Below are positions 8,275-17,377 of a stretch of DNA of 64,000 nt, in pieces. Position numbers and translations under genes: made by a program. The first letter of the stretch is position 1. Every line of letters starts with the position of its first letter. The notes under the pieces are model-generated. The model saw nothing but the letters and a program-made list of their open reading frames with translations, was not told the DNA's origin and searched no databases. The DNA is from Kangiella sediminilitoris (GTDB lineage: Bacteria > Pseudomonadota > Gammaproteobacteria > Enterobacterales > Kangiellaceae), in the NCBI RefSeq assembly GCF_001708405.1, contig NZ_CP012418.1, positions 558,001-622,000 of the forward strand, in the 5' to 3' direction.

Positions 8275-9066
8275 ATGTCAGAAAAAGAAACTCAACGCAT
8301 TGCATCAGCAATGTTGTCTCATAAAGGTGTGTCTCGGCAAAATAATGATGATAAAGTCTATGGCTCATCTGAGTTAGGCCTGTGGTTACTTTCCGATGGG
8401 GTTGGTGGTTTAAAGCAAGGTGAGCAGGCTAGCCTGTATACGGTTAAGGAAATTAGGAAGTCAATCATAGCTGGCGCCAATTTACCCAATGCAGTTCATT
8501 CTGCACATTCTGTAATTAAGGCATATAATCGTCATGAAGAAGAAGACCGCGGTGCTACGGTTGTTGCTCTGCACTCTAAGGGCGATGTTTATGACATTGC
8601 CTGGGTTGGCGATAGTCGTGCCTATCTTTGGAATGAAGTGACGGGCGAGCTAACTCAGTTAACAGAAGACCATACATTAGTACAAAAACTGATGAATGCT
8701 GGTTTACTTGAGCCGTCACAAGCTAAACATCATCCAAAAAGACACGTTATTACTCAGTGTCTTGGTATCGAAAATGACCACCAATTAAATATTGGTCAAC
8801 TGAGTCGAGAGTGGGGCTATGGTGAACATATCCTGCTGGCCAGTGATGGTCTGTATGATGAGTTATCACGTACTGAGTTACTTGGTGCGTTACGCATGCA
8901 AAGAGATAATCAGGCAAAGGTGGAATATATGGTTTCGCTTGCATGTAAAAATGGGGGTAGTGATAATGTCTCTGTAATTTTATTATCTTCGCCAGTGAAA
9001 GAGCCGAAGAAACCTGAAAAAAAGAGCTTTATCCAACAAATTAAAGAACTATTAAAAATAGGCTAA
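8275..9066 (+). CDS. PP2C-family serine/threonine protein phosphatase
   Basis: 263 residues from the ATG at 8275, chosen because TAGGAGGG lies just upstream; the frame is open further upstream but without a good site. Metal-binding PP2C motifs are present: LLSDGVGG (about 40-47), VGDSRAYL (about 103-110), ASDGLYD (about 182-188) and GGSDNVSV (about 224-231). It should remove phosphate from Ser/Thr of target proteins. It starts a three-gene operon with an FHA protein (12-bp gap) and a Hanks-type kinase and is likely the antagonist of that kinase. A type VI secretion link is common for such sets elsewhere, but no secretion gene is present here. Confidence 0.9.
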   Translation: MSEKETQRIASAMLSHKGVSRQNNDDKVYGSSELGLWLLSDGVGGLKQGEQASLYTVKEIRKSIIAGANLPNAVHSAHSVIKAYNRHEEEDRGATVVALHSKGDVYDIAWVGDSRAYLWNEVTGELTQLTEDHTLVQKLMNAGLLEPSQAKHHPKRHVITQCLGIENDHQLNIGQLSREWGYGEHILLASDGLYDELSRTELLGALRMQRDNQAKVEYMVSLACKNGGSDNVSVILLSSPVKEPKKPEKKSFIQQIKELLKIG

Positions 9067-9078
9067 CGTGAGGTAAGT

Positions 9079-9633
9079 ATGTCGTCACAAGATCCGTCAA
9101 AAAACAAACCAGCCCAAAATAAGGGGTATCGAGAAGATAAGGCTGGTCCGCAGGGAACGCTTGTTTTTGACTCTAAAGAAGTTGATAGGATGATTGCTGC
9201 TGAGATTCAGAAGTTAGAAGATGATGGAACAAAAGTCCCTGCATTATTGGCTACAACCAAACCTCATGCTGGACAGACTTTTATTTTAAATTATGGCAAA
9301 AACGTTATAGGCCGCGGTAAAGGGAACGGTGTCACTATTTACGATCCTGCCGCATCTTCTACTCATGCTCAAATTACTTACTATAATGGTGAGTGGAAAA
9401 TTCTAAATTTACTTTCATCGAACGGCACGATCGTTAATGGTGAAAAAGTATCTGAAAGAGAGCTATCATTTGGTGATAAAATTCAAGTAGGGCATACCGA
9501 ATTTCTTTTTACTCTGGTAGATGCACAGGAAACCGATGATGAAGACCAGGGTGAAATTAACTGGATGCTTGTTGGTTCTCTTGGTATAGCCGCTGTACTA
9601 CTTATCGGTGTATTAATCTGGTTGTTTTTATAA
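9079..9633 (+). CDS. FHA-domain membrane-anchored protein
   Basis: 184 residues. The FHA phosphothreonine-binding domain spans about residues 65-150, with the signature residues in VIGRGKGN, SSTHAQI and SSNGTIVNG. A single C-terminal transmembrane helix (about 161-183, IAAVLLIGVLIWLFL) makes it a tail-anchored inner-membrane protein with the FHA domain in the cytoplasm. Residues 1-40 are charged and disordered-looking, with TLVFDS, a possible phosphorylated segment. Lying between a PP2C phosphatase and a Ser/Thr kinase, it is most likely a substrate or adaptor that recognises the kinase's phosphothreonines. Confidence 0.88.
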   Translation: MSSQDPSKNKPAQNKGYREDKAGPQGTLVFDSKEVDRMIAAEIQKLEDDGTKVPALLATTKPHAGQTFILNYGKNVIGRGKGNGVTIYDPAASSTHAQITYYNGEWKILNLLSSNGTIVNGEKVSERELSFGDKIQVGHTEFLFTLVDAQETDDEDQGEINWMLVGSLGIAAVLLIGVLIWLFL

Positions 9634-9639
9634 TCATTG

Positions 9640-11343
9640 ATGTCTAATAAGTTAACCATAGGGCGCTATGAGCTGATTGAGGAAATCGGCCGTGGCGCCA
9701 TGTCTGTTGTTTATTTAGCAAAGGATCCCGATATCGGTCGGTCACTTGCGATTAAGCTGTTAAAACATGACCTGGTTGAGAAAGAGGAATATCGCAAGCT
9801 ATTTTTGCGTGAAGCCCGAGCAGCAGGTGGTTTGAGTCACCCCGGAATTGTAACTATTTACGATGTTGGCATCTGGCAAGATAGACCCTATATCGCTATG
9901 GAGTTGCTGGAAGGGAAGAACTTGGACGATTACCTGTCTGAAGAAGGTGCAATGCCTTTGGAAGATGCTCTAGAAATGGCCCAGCAATTGACAGTAGCCC
10001 TACATTACGCCCATAAAAAAGGGGTCGTTCACCGCGACATAAAGCCTGAAAATATCTTGGTTCTCGACGAGGGTAGACGCTTCAAGATTACCGATTTTGG
10101 TATCGCTCGAATTGAGCATCAATATATGGAGGGTGAGAGCGAAGAAGAGCAGGCCAAGGTCATGGGTACTCCTGCTTACATGTCACCTGAACAGATTTCT
10201 GGTAAAGGTACTGACTTTAAAACGGATCTCTACTCGATCGGCGTTATTTTATACAAAGTAACGAAAGGAGAGTTACCTTTTGAGGCCGCCAACTACGGGG
10301 CCATGATGCAAGCTGTTTTGCAGCAGAATCCACAGCCTTTGAATGCATACTCTGAACAGGGCTTTATTTGGCAGAGTATTATTTTCAGATTGCTCCAGAA
10401 GAATCCGGATCTTCGGTATCATGATACTGATGAGCTGATTAAAGAGCTTGATGCGCTGTCAAAAGAAATTGAGCAAAGCGGGCAGGGTGTAGGGAGCATT
10501 CGCTTTTTCTCAATGCGTGCACGATGGGCGATCGCGTTGTCTACTCTGGTATTGGTTGTCATGGTATTGGGGATGTTTTGGGTTTATGAGCGACAGAATT
10601 CGTTAATGAACCAGCTAGTGTATGATTATGGAAGCTCAATGGCTCAGATTATCTCAAGTGAAACTGCGGAGCCCTTGCTGCTTGATGAGAATGTAGCGTT
10701 ACAGGCAATTACTGTAGACATAGTAGAGAACTCAGATGTCCTCTATCTATCTATCAGGGATAGCAATGGGTTGGTACAGAGCAGTAGTATGGAGCAGCAG
10801 GTCGGTAAGCAGCACCAGCTTTTTGAAGGTAGTGAGTCTCTCGGTGGCATGAAAGGAAGTCGAATTTTTCAAAATGCAGACACCTTCAAACAGGAAACAT
10901 TTTTGTTCGATACACCCATTTCATTCCAAGATAAGAAAATTGGGTTTGCAACAATCGCAATAGGCCGAGAAAAACTAACTAGCGCGACACGTTCTTCATT
11001 GCTGACAATGATTATCTGGATGTTTGTTATTATGCTGGCAGTTTTTTCAGGCGTGTACTGGCTTGCTAATAAATTTACTCAGCGAATAAACAAAGTGCGA
11101 CAGGCAGTTAAAGATATTAAAACGCATGGCCAGGCAGACTTAATTTCCATTGATTCTCATGATGAGGTCGGGCGCCTCCAGCAAGAATTGAATAATCTTA
11201 ATCAAAAGTTGGCAGGCATAACAAAGACGCAACATATGAGTGTCGATGAAGTAAATGCTTCAATTAAGGAAATGACAGAAATGGATAAAACGGTATTACT
11301 GGATTACTCAGAGCCTGGAAAAAATGACTCTGAGAAACCTTAG
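9640..11343 (+). CDS. Hanks-type Ser/Thr kinase with membrane sensor and HAMP region
   Basis: 567 residues from the ATG at 9640; a TTG one codon earlier is possible. The kinase domain is at about 8-265: glycine loop EIGRGAMSVVY, K39 in AIKLLK, catalytic HRDIKPEN (132-139), DFG (153-155) and SPE. A transmembrane helix (about 296-316), an extracytoplasmic segment of about 120 residues, a second helix (about 450-472) and a HAMP-like linker with HDEVGRL follow. This two-helix sensor layout is borrowed from chemoreceptors and histidine kinases; most bacterial Hanks kinases have one helix and PASTA or no sensor. It probably senses a periplasmic or envelope signal, with the upstream phosphatase and FHA protein as partners. 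Confidence 0.9.
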   Translation: MSNKLTIGRYELIEEIGRGAMSVVYLAKDPDIGRSLAIKLLKHDLVEKEEYRKLFLREARAAGGLSHPGIVTIYDVGIWQDRPYIAMELLEGKNLDDYLSEEGAMPLEDALEMAQQLTVALHYAHKKGVVHRDIKPENILVLDEGRRFKITDFGIARIEHQYMEGESEEEQAKVMGTPAYMSPEQISGKGTDFKTDLYSIGVILYKVTKGELPFEAANYGAMMQAVLQQNPQPLNAYSEQGFIWQSIIFRLLQKNPDLRYHDTDELIKELDALSKEIEQSGQGVGSIRFFSMRARWAIALSTLVLVVMVLGMFWVYERQNSLMNQLVYDYGSSMAQIISSETAEPLLLDENVALQAITVDIVENSDVLYLSIRDSNGLVQSSSMEQQVGKQHQLFEGSESLGGMKGSRIFQNADTFKQETFLFDTPISFQDKKIGFATIAIGREKLTSATRSSLLTMIIWMFVIMLAVFSGVYWLANKFTQRINKVRQAVKDIKTHGQADLISIDSHDEVGRLQQELNNLNQKLAGITKTQHMSVDEVNASIKEMTEMDKTVLLDYSEPGKNDSEKP

Positions 11344-11345
11344 TG

Positions 11346-12338
11346 TTATAGGTTATCTAATTTATTTTGTAATGCTATAACTCTGTCTCTATATACTAAT
11401 GCCAGATCATCATTAGGGTTTAGAGCTAGTATTTTCTGCCAAAAGGCCAGTGCCTGATCCAGCTCCTGATTACGATAGTGTCTTAATGCTTTCTGATGGT
11501 AATGTTCAGAGACCGTGTTTCGTGTTCCAGTGAACAAGATATTGTTTTCTAAAGGTTTCCCTACTTTCTGCCATGAATCAAGAAGAATGGTGTAGGCTTC
11601 GTCAAAGTCTTCATTATCTGCGTACCTTTTAGCCGCTACTAATCCCTGTTCCGCTCTTAAAAGCGATAGTTCATTCTCAAGGGTTCTTTTATTAGAAGGC
11701 CTTATGGCCTCATTAGCTATTAAACCCGACAGCAAAGTTTCTGCATCCGTTATATTCTGCTCTTGCTTATAGATTTTAACCTGACTCTTTGTTGCAAAAA
11801 GAAGCTTTTGTTGAAGCACCTGGCTAGCAGATAAATCCTCCTGACTCAAAACCCATTGGATAGCTTGGTTAAACTGTTGCTTCTCCAGTAGTTTCTCAAG
11901 TTCTGGGTAACTCTCATTGTCAGGTGTTATCGATGCAGAATTTTGTTGGTCTGCTTTAGAAGTTACTTGTTTTGCTGCTTCAGTGCCCGGTATTTTTCTT
12001 AAACCTTCAACTGGGAGCTTTAACCTTTGCCCAACATAAATTGAGCCATTTTTTTTGAGGTTATTCAAGCGCAGCAACTCAGTGTAGCGGCTTGATGAGC
12101 CCAGGTATTCTTGTGCTATTGTTCCAAGCGTATCACCGTACTTGACAACGTAAGTATAGCCCTCGAAAGATGTCCTTGAGTTTTGGTCATTCAGGCCAGA
12201 CTGAGGTTGTGAAGGGAAGGCGTCAACAATAGGCACAACAACATCTGTACGGTCCTCTTTAAATGAGCAACCAGTTAGGAGAATAGCGGTGCATACCACT
12301 GCAATGTTCGTTTTAGATATACCTATTGTCACTTTCAA
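11346..12338 (-). CDS. LysM-domain lipoprotein with repeat-like C terminus
   Basis: About 330 residues. A lipobox LLTGC marks it as a lipoprotein, followed by one LysM domain (YVVKYGDTLGTIAQEYLG to GQRLKLP) that binds peptidoglycan. The C-terminal half is helical and TPR-like, ending in YRNQELDQALAFWQKILALN, a good TPR unit. I chose the TTG at 12338, which has AGGAAA nine bases upstream and gives a 24-residue signal peptide; a GTG at 12398 gives an unusually long leader. It lies downstream of smpB on the same strand and converges with the kinase gene, leaving two bases between them. Likely an envelope scaffold; no precise role is visible. Confidence 0.8.
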   Translation of the reverse strand: MKVTIGISKTNIAVVCTAILLTGCSFKEDRTDVVVPIVDAFPSQPQSGLNDQNSRTSFEGYTYVVKYGDTLGTIAQEYLGSSSRYTELLRLNNLKKNGSIYVGQRLKLPVEGLRKIPGTEAAKQVTSKADQQNSASITPDNESYPELEKLLEKQQFNQAIQWVLSQEDLSASQVLQQKLLFATKSQVKIYKQEQNITDAETLLSGLIANEAIRPSNKRTLENELSLLRAEQGLVAAKRYADNEDFDEAYTILLDSWQKVGKPLENNILFTGTRNTVSEHYHQKALRHYRNQELDQALAFWQKILALNPNDDLALVYRDRVIALQNKLDNL

Positions 12339-12427
12339 CTTATTCAATTTCCTAGTAATAATGGTCAAATAATAGTAGCAGTATTTGACTGTGTCCACTG
12401 TGATGCGCTGTGGTTTTTAGAACTAAT

Positions 12428-12907
12428 TCACACACTGTGCTTCATCAGACGTTCTTTGGTTTTATTCCATTCGCGCTCTTTTTCTGTAGCCCGCTTGTCG
12501 TGTAGTTTTTTACCTTTGGCTAATCCTATTTCAAGTTTAGCCAATGATTTTTTCCAGTAGAGTTTCAGAGCAACAACTGTGTGGCCTTGCTGCTCTACCC
12601 CTCTAAATAACTTGGCAATTTCATGGTTATTTAAAAGAAGTTTGCGCGTTCTTGTAGGATCTGCGACGACATGAGTCGATGTACTCAACAGCGGAGATAT
12701 GTGGCAGCCAAACAGGAAGGCCTCACCATTTTTAAGCAGCACATAGCTTTCAGACAGGTTAACCTTGCCAGCTCTCAAGCTTTTTACTTCCCAGCCCTGC
12801 AGGGCTAACCCTGCCTCAAATGTCTCTTCTATAAAGTAGTCATGGCGAGCTCTTTTATTTAAGGCGATTGTGTTGCTGGATTGTTTGCCTTTGCCTTTTT
12901 TTGCCAC
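12428..12907 (-). CDS. smpB: SsrA-binding protein SmpB
   Basis: 159 residues, the standard length. SmpB binds tmRNA and mimics a tRNA anticodon arm in trans-translation. Family landmarks: [15 protein letters not shown] at the N terminus, [34 protein letters not shown], and the basic C-terminal tail [14 protein letters not shown], which becomes helical in the mRNA channel. It is divergent from ratA and rnfH, as in E. coli; the ssrA partner lies about 4.3 kb to the left. Confidence 0.97.
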   Translation of the reverse strand: MAKKGKGKQSSNTIALNKRARHDYFIEETFEAGLALQGWEVKSLRAGKVNLSESYVLLKNGEAFLFGCHISPLLSTSTHVVADPTRTRKLLLNNHEIAKLFRGVEQQGHTVVALKLYWKKSLAKLEIGLAKGKKLHDKRATEKEREWNKTKERLMKHSV

Positions 12908-13036
12908 TCAGTATCTCTCTAGATAAAAATTAATATTCATAGGATTATAGGCTTCATAGCGTTATGTCTCAATAGGCTAGGATTTTTCAAAAGGTCAATG
13001 TTACAATTATCCCCACGTAATTTGATTATCAAGTTC

Positions 13037-13468
13037 ATGAAAACGATTAAGCGTCAGGCCTTATTACCCTTTTCAACGAAACAGATGTTTGACCTTGTGG
13101 ACGATATTGAGAAATATCCTGAGTTTCTGCCTAACTGTGTTGGTTCGACAGTATTAAACCGTACGGATAATCAGGTAACAGCTAGTTTGGCTGTTTCAAA
13201 GGGTGGTTTTGAAAGAGCGTTCACTACACGAAATAAGAATAATCCTTATCAAACAATCGAAATGGAGTTGGTCGAAGGTCCTTTCAAACATTTGAACGGC
13301 TGCTGGACTTTCACAAAACTTGATGATAATGCTTGCAAGGTAGAATTGGTAGTCTCATTCGAATTTTCGAGTCGGCTGACGGGCTTAGCCTTCGGAAGTA
13401 TTTTCAGCCATTTGGCAGAATCATTTGTAGATGCATTTTCAGAGCGTGCAAAAGCTGTCTATAGATAA
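13037..13468 (+). CDS. ratA: RatA-type START/COQ10 domain protein
   Basis: 143 residues from the ATG at 13037. The family pattern is clear: VDDIEKYPEFLPNCVGS near the N terminus, FTTRNKN, and MELVEGPFKHLNGCW, then GSIFSHLAESFVDAFSERA at the C terminus. In E. coli the protein was described as a toxin that blocks 50S/30S association; relatives are COQ10-like ubiquinone carriers, so the true role may be lipid binding. It is adjacent to smpB (divergent) and rnfH (co-directional), the conserved gammaproteobacterial arrangement. Confidence 0.9.
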   Translation: MKTIKRQALLPFSTKQMFDLVDDIEKYPEFLPNCVGSTVLNRTDNQVTASLAVSKGGFERAFTTRNKNNPYQTIEMELVEGPFKHLNGCWTFTKLDDNACKVELVVSFEFSSRLTGLAFGSIFSHLAESFVDAFSERAKAVYR

Positions 13469-13492
13469 GAAGGTATTTTGAGGAAAAGGGTT

Positions 13493-13837
13493 ATGATGGA
13501 ACAGTCTTCAGATGATACAGTTGATGAGCAAAAGGAAAAATTGCATGTCGAAGTTGCATATGCTTTACCTGATAAACAAACAATATTACAGTTAGAGATT
13601 GACCCTAATATTACGGTTAGAGAGGCTATCCATCAATCAGGAATTCTTGAGCAGTACCCAGAAATTGATTTAAATATTCAGAAAGTAGGGATTTTCAGTA
13701 AGTTGGCAAAGTTAGATGATTACTTACATGATGGTGACAGGATTGAAATATATCGGCCTTTACTGATTGATCCAAAGGAAGTTAGAAAGCAGCGAGCTGA
13801 GAAAGCGAAGCAAGAGTCTAAAAATAAAAAACAATAA
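13493..13837 (+). CDS. rnfH: RnfH/RatB family ubiquitin-fold protein (UPF0125)
   Basis: 114 residues from the ATG at 13493, chosen because GAGGAAAAGGG precedes it; an upstream TTG lacks support. The core LHVEVAYALPDKQTILQLEI, REAIHQSGI and VGIFSKLAKLDDYLHDGDRIEIYRPLLIDPKE is diagnostic of the RnfH family with a beta-grasp fold. Function is not established. It is directly downstream of ratA, as expected. Confidence 0.92.
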   Translation: MMEQSSDDTVDEQKEKLHVEVAYALPDKQTILQLEIDPNITVREAIHQSGILEQYPEIDLNIQKVGIFSKLAKLDDYLHDGDRIEIYRPLLIDPKEVRKQRAEKAKQESKNKKQ

Positions 13838-13847
13838 GGAATAATAG

Positions 13848-15101
13848 TTGTTACGTTTAATTTATACATTCGTTTATTATCTTTGTGCCCCATTACTGTG
13901 TTTTCGCTGGGTATATAAAAGCTTTAAGCCCCCGCAGTACAGGGAACCAATGCGTGAACGTTTTGGTTTCGTAAGAAAGCAGATGGCTCCCTCAATCTGG
14001 TTTCATGCCGTTTCTATGGGTGAGTCAAACGCAGCCAAGGCCATCATTGAAAACCTACTTAAAGATGACCCAAGTTTAAATATTGTAGTCACAACGACCA
14101 CACCCACTGGAGCAAGACAAATCATCGACGGGTTAGGCGAAAGAGTGACTCATCATTATTCTCCATGTGACCTGCCAGGTACTATAAAAAGGTTCACTCG
14201 GCGTATAAGGCCTAAAGTGTTGATTATCATGGAGACAGAGTTATGGCCAAACTGGCTGAATCAGATGGATAAAGCGGGGGTTCCAGTAATATTGGCCAAC
14301 GCAAGAATGTCAGAAAACTCGGCTAAAAAATACCTCAAGGTTGGTTCTTTAAGTAGAGAGATGATGGGAGCTTTTTATTTAGTTCTTGCTGTGGGGGAAG
14401 ATGATCGGGCTAGATTTGTCAGGTTAGGTGTTAGTCCCGAGAAAACATTGGTGACGGGAAATATAAAGTTTGATCAAACCTTTGAGGAAAACGGACGTCC
14501 CTCGTATTATCCTTTATGGCAGGAAAACAGTGCGCCGGTTTGGCTTGCTGCCAGTACCCATAGAGGAGAGGATGAAATAATACTTCAAGCTCATGAAAAG
14601 GTCTTAAAGCAGATCCCTGATGCTAAGCTGGTAATCGTTCCGAGACACCCTGAGCGTTTCAACGAAGTTGCGAAGTTAATAGAATCACATAAACTTTCAT
14701 ATGCTCGACGCTCAGAGGAGAATACCTGGCAAGTTTCGGTACAGATACTGTTGGGAGATACCATGGGCGAGTTGATGATGGCTTACAAACTAGCAGACGT
14801 TGCTTTTGTAGGGGGGAGTCTGGTTTCCATCGGTGGGCATAATATGATTGAACCAGCTTCTTTAGGTAAACCAATCATTTCGGGGTCGCATGTCCATAAT
14901 TTTAAGGAGATCTTTGGTCAGCTCAAGTTAAAAGGGGCTGCGCTAACGGCAGATAATGCTGATTCAATCAGTTCGGTAGTTGTTAGGTTGTTGGGAAACC
15001 CAGAGGAAAGAATTGGTATGGGGTTAAGTGCGAAAGCCGTTGTTGAGCAGAGCCATGGTGCTCTAGATAAAACGGTTGAAGCATTAAAGCCTTTCCTGTA
15101 G
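13848..15101 (+). CDS. waaA: 3-deoxy-D-manno-octulosonic acid (Kdo) transferase WaaA
   Basis: 417 residues, normal for this enzyme, which attaches Kdo to lipid IVA at the inner membrane during lipopolysaccharide assembly. An N-terminal membrane anchor (LIYTFVYYLCAPLLC) precedes the GT-B fold. Motifs include WFHAVSMGESNAA, LIIMETELWPNW, NARMSENSAKKY, and in the C-terminal domain VPRHPERF and GGSLVSIGGHNMIEPASLGKP, the conserved GT30 donor-binding region. It begins with TTG after AAGGA and follows rnfH by 10 bases. A strong hairpin ends the gene. Confidence 0.96.
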   Translation: MLRLIYTFVYYLCAPLLCFRWVYKSFKPPQYREPMRERFGFVRKQMAPSIWFHAVSMGESNAAKAIIENLLKDDPSLNIVVTTTTPTGARQIIDGLGERVTHHYSPCDLPGTIKRFTRRIRPKVLIIMETELWPNWLNQMDKAGVPVILANARMSENSAKKYLKVGSLSREMMGAFYLVLAVGEDDRARFVRLGVSPEKTLVTGNIKFDQTFEENGRPSYYPLWQENSAPVWLAASTHRGEDEIILQAHEKVLKQIPDAKLVIVPRHPERFNEVAKLIESHKLSYARRSEENTWQVSVQILLGDTMGELMMAYKLADVAFVGGSLVSIGGHNMIEPASLGKPIISGSHVHNFKEIFGQLKLKGAALTADNADSISSVVVRLLGNPEERIGMGLSAKAVVEQSHGALDKTVEALKPFL

Positions 15102-15115
15102 ATGAGGAAAGGCTT
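15087..15115. terminator. Bidirectional hairpin between waaA and the TolC-family gene
   Basis: AAGCCTTTCCT at 15087-15097 pairs perfectly with AGGAAAGGCTT at 15105-15115 around a 7-nt loop. It overlaps the waaA stop and sits between convergent genes. The plus strand lacks a T tract; the minus strand is followed by a short TTTAAT-like run, so it may work best for the TolC-family gene. Confidence 0.6.
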
Positions 15116-15124
15116 CGGTATCGG

Positions 15125-16525
15125 TCAGTTATTATTAATCCAACTGTTTACCTGCTCTATATCTTCTCTAGTTAAAGTACCTACTGCTTGTTTTAATTGT
15201 AGGCCGCTTAAAAGATAATCAAACTTGGCTCGACTCAATGAACGCTCTGCAGAGTAAACTGCACGGGTAGCTGACAGTACATCAATAATATTACGTGTAC
15301 CGGCTTGATAACCATCCTGAGTTGCTTCCAGTGAGCTCTGGCTTGACTGTAAGACACGCTTATTCGCCTCGAATGACTGTATGGCCGCTTTTAGTGTAGA
15401 GAAAGCTGAGCGTACATTCTTTTGCACTAAGCGGGCATTCTGTTCCAGCTGATGAGTAGCTTTAAGGTAACCTTGTTTTGCCTGTTCTGTCTGTGCCGAT
15501 GTTCTGAGTCCTGAAAACAAAGGAATTGTCACTGTCACTCCAGCGGTATAACCATCAGATAAGGTTGAGGAGTTTGTGGTTGTCCCAGGAGGAAGAGCTG
15601 GTATTCCTGTTGTACCCTCAGGAAAAAGCCGTTCCGTATCCCTTTCTTGATCGCTATAGCTAACTCTTAGGTTAGCTCTTGGGTAGTGCCCGCTACGGTT
15701 TCGCTTCACTTCATCCCGGGCGATTCTAACACTCATTTGTTGTGCTTTTAGACCCAAATTAGATTCATTTGCCACTCGTAGCCAGTCATCCATATTATCC
15801 GGTGAAGGTTTTACCATGGTGACATTATTACCCACCTCATCAAGTTCGGAGTAATACCGTCCTGTTAATTCGCGAAGGGCTTCCTGAGCATTAACCAGGT
15901 TGGTTTCCTGATTGATTACATTCGCTACAGCTTGATCATAGTTAGCTTGAGCATTTAGAAAGTCTGTTGAGTTTGCCAGCCCGGCTTCATATTGTTCTCG
16001 AGTTAGATCAAGCTGCTGCTTCAAAGCTGCTTTTTCATTTTCAGAAATAGCAAGAGCTTCCTCTGCTGAAAGAACGTTAAAGTAGGCTTGGGCCGAGCGA
16101 AGCATAAGGCTCTGCAAGTTCGCACCATGACTTAGCTCTGAGGCTCTGACCTGCATTTCTGCCTGGTCAAGAGCAACCCACTGACTCCAGTCAAAAAGAA
16201 CCTGATCCAGCTGCAAAGAATATGACGTGGTATCCACTACACTGTTAAAGGGATCGGAAGGGCTTCCATCAAGTCCCTGGCCCTCATTGTCGTTATCCGA
16301 GCGTGAACGACTGATGCTACCGTTAATTTGTGGCAGCAAATTAGAGCGTGTCACACGATAACCTTGTTCGGTTGACTTTAAATCAGCATCACTAATCTTA
16401 TATTGAGTATCATTCTCCAGCGCATCGGTATAAACGTCCACTAAATCTGTACTTGCGACACTCATGTTGGCTATACCACTCAATAGAGTTGCCGTAAGCA
16501 GTTTATAGGTTCTTGTCAGTTTCAT
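15125..16525 (-). CDS. tolC: TolC-family outer membrane channel
   Basis: 466 residues with a signal peptide ending near SVAS (about residue 25). The N-terminal STDLVDVYTDALENDTQYKISDADLKSTEQGYRV and ALAISENEKAALKQQLDLTREQYEAGLANSTDFLNAQA are TolC hallmarks, repeated in the second half (QDGYQAGTRNIIDVLSATRAVYSAE), reflecting the two-fold repeat of the barrel and helical tunnel. It serves as the outer-membrane exit for type I secretion and RND pumps. As in E. coli it lies near nudF, with a Pcm-like gene between. It might also serve the transport systems elsewhere in the window; there is no direct evidence. Confidence 0.93.
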   Translation of the reverse strand: MKLTRTYKLLTATLLSGIANMSVASTDLVDVYTDALENDTQYKISDADLKSTEQGYRVTRSNLLPQINGSISRSRSDNDNEGQGLDGSPSDPFNSVVDTTSYSLQLDQVLFDWSQWVALDQAEMQVRASELSHGANLQSLMLRSAQAYFNVLSAEEALAISENEKAALKQQLDLTREQYEAGLANSTDFLNAQANYDQAVANVINQETNLVNAQEALRELTGRYYSELDEVGNNVTMVKPSPDNMDDWLRVANESNLGLKAQQMSVRIARDEVKRNRSGHYPRANLRVSYSDQERDTERLFPEGTTGIPALPPGTTTNSSTLSDGYTAGVTVTIPLFSGLRTSAQTEQAKQGYLKATHQLEQNARLVQKNVRSAFSTLKAAIQSFEANKRVLQSSQSSLEATQDGYQAGTRNIIDVLSATRAVYSAERSLSRAKFDYLLSGLQLKQAVGTLTREDIEQVNSWINNN

Positions 16526-16570
16526 TCGTATTGCTCTCTTGATATATTTTTGATTCTATTTCAACTCAAC

Positions 16571-17239
16571 CTAAAAACTAAACTGCGGTTTGGGTTGACT
16601 GTTAATGAGTTTCGGAATGACCGTCTCGTATAAAGTTTCATAGTGCCATTCTTCTTCGCCTAGTCTGGTGATTATTTGAGCCTGCATCGCTGGCTCGGTG
16701 CCAGTAACGCAAAAGAGGCGCCCACCAATCGACAGATGGGTTAAATAAGTTTCAGGAAGTTGATAGTAACTGCCAGTAATGGCAATCGCATCGTAAGGTT
16801 TGTGGTGAGGCCAGCCATTGGCAGCGTCGCCTTCCTCAAATTCGATATTTGAAAGCCCCAGCTTGCTGGTGATTTGACTAGCTGACTCAATAAACTCTGC
16901 AATTATATCAACGCTATATACGTGTTTAGCCAAACTCGCCATGAGCGCTGTACAATAACCAGTACCTGTTCCGATTTCTAAAACAGTGTCGCTGGGTTTA
17001 ATGGCCAGGGCTTGTAACATTCTTGCTTCTTCCTTCGGAGTCATCATGATTTGACTATGGCCAATATCAATTTGGGTATCAGCATAAGAAATATCGCGGT
17101 ATCGCTTCGGCACAAACCGATCCCTTGCTAACCCCTCTATTTTGTCTAAAACACGCTGATCGAGGACATTCCACGGGCGTATCTGCTGCTCAACCATGTT
17201 GTGTCTTGCTTGTTCGAAATCGGTAGCCGTATTTGTCAT
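16571..17239 (-). CDS. Protein-L-isoaspartate O-methyltransferase-like protein
   Basis: 222 residues. The SAM-binding motif VLEIGTGTGYCTALMASLA (about 81-99) and the N-terminal MVEQQIRPWNVLDQRVLDKIEGLARDRFVPKRYRD place it in the PCMT family. The substrate loop differs from classical Pcm: the usual ISQPYMVA segment reads IMMTPKEEARML and the later TAA segment reads ITGSYYQLP. It therefore belongs to the divergent clade often found beside tolC, and isoaspartate repair activity is doubtful. It lies between the TolC-family gene and nudF, on the tolC strand and 45 bases upstream of it, so the two are probably cotranscribed. Confidence 0.85.
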   Translation of the reverse strand: MTNTATDFEQARHNMVEQQIRPWNVLDQRVLDKIEGLARDRFVPKRYRDISYADTQIDIGHSQIMMTPKEEARMLQALAIKPSDTVLEIGTGTGYCTALMASLAKHVYSVDIIAEFIESASQITSKLGLSNIEFEEGDAANGWPHHKPYDAIAITGSYYQLPETYLTHLSIGGRLFCVTGTEPAMQAQIITRLGEEEWHYETLYETVIPKLINSQPKPQFSF

Positions 17240-17377
17240 GAGTACCTCACCTTACCTTGTGAAAAGAATAGTCATTTCTGATATTTCAAACAACAGGGTA
17301 AGTGTAACAGATTATGAAAGAGTGGTATCCTCAATCTAATTAAGAGCTTAAGTATTGGATGTGAAAGGGTCGTGAGG

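Noticed and set aside
8142-8324. Small ORF on the plus strand after ssrA
   Set aside because: It overlaps the tmRNA promoter and the start of the phosphatase gene and has no ribosome site or family.
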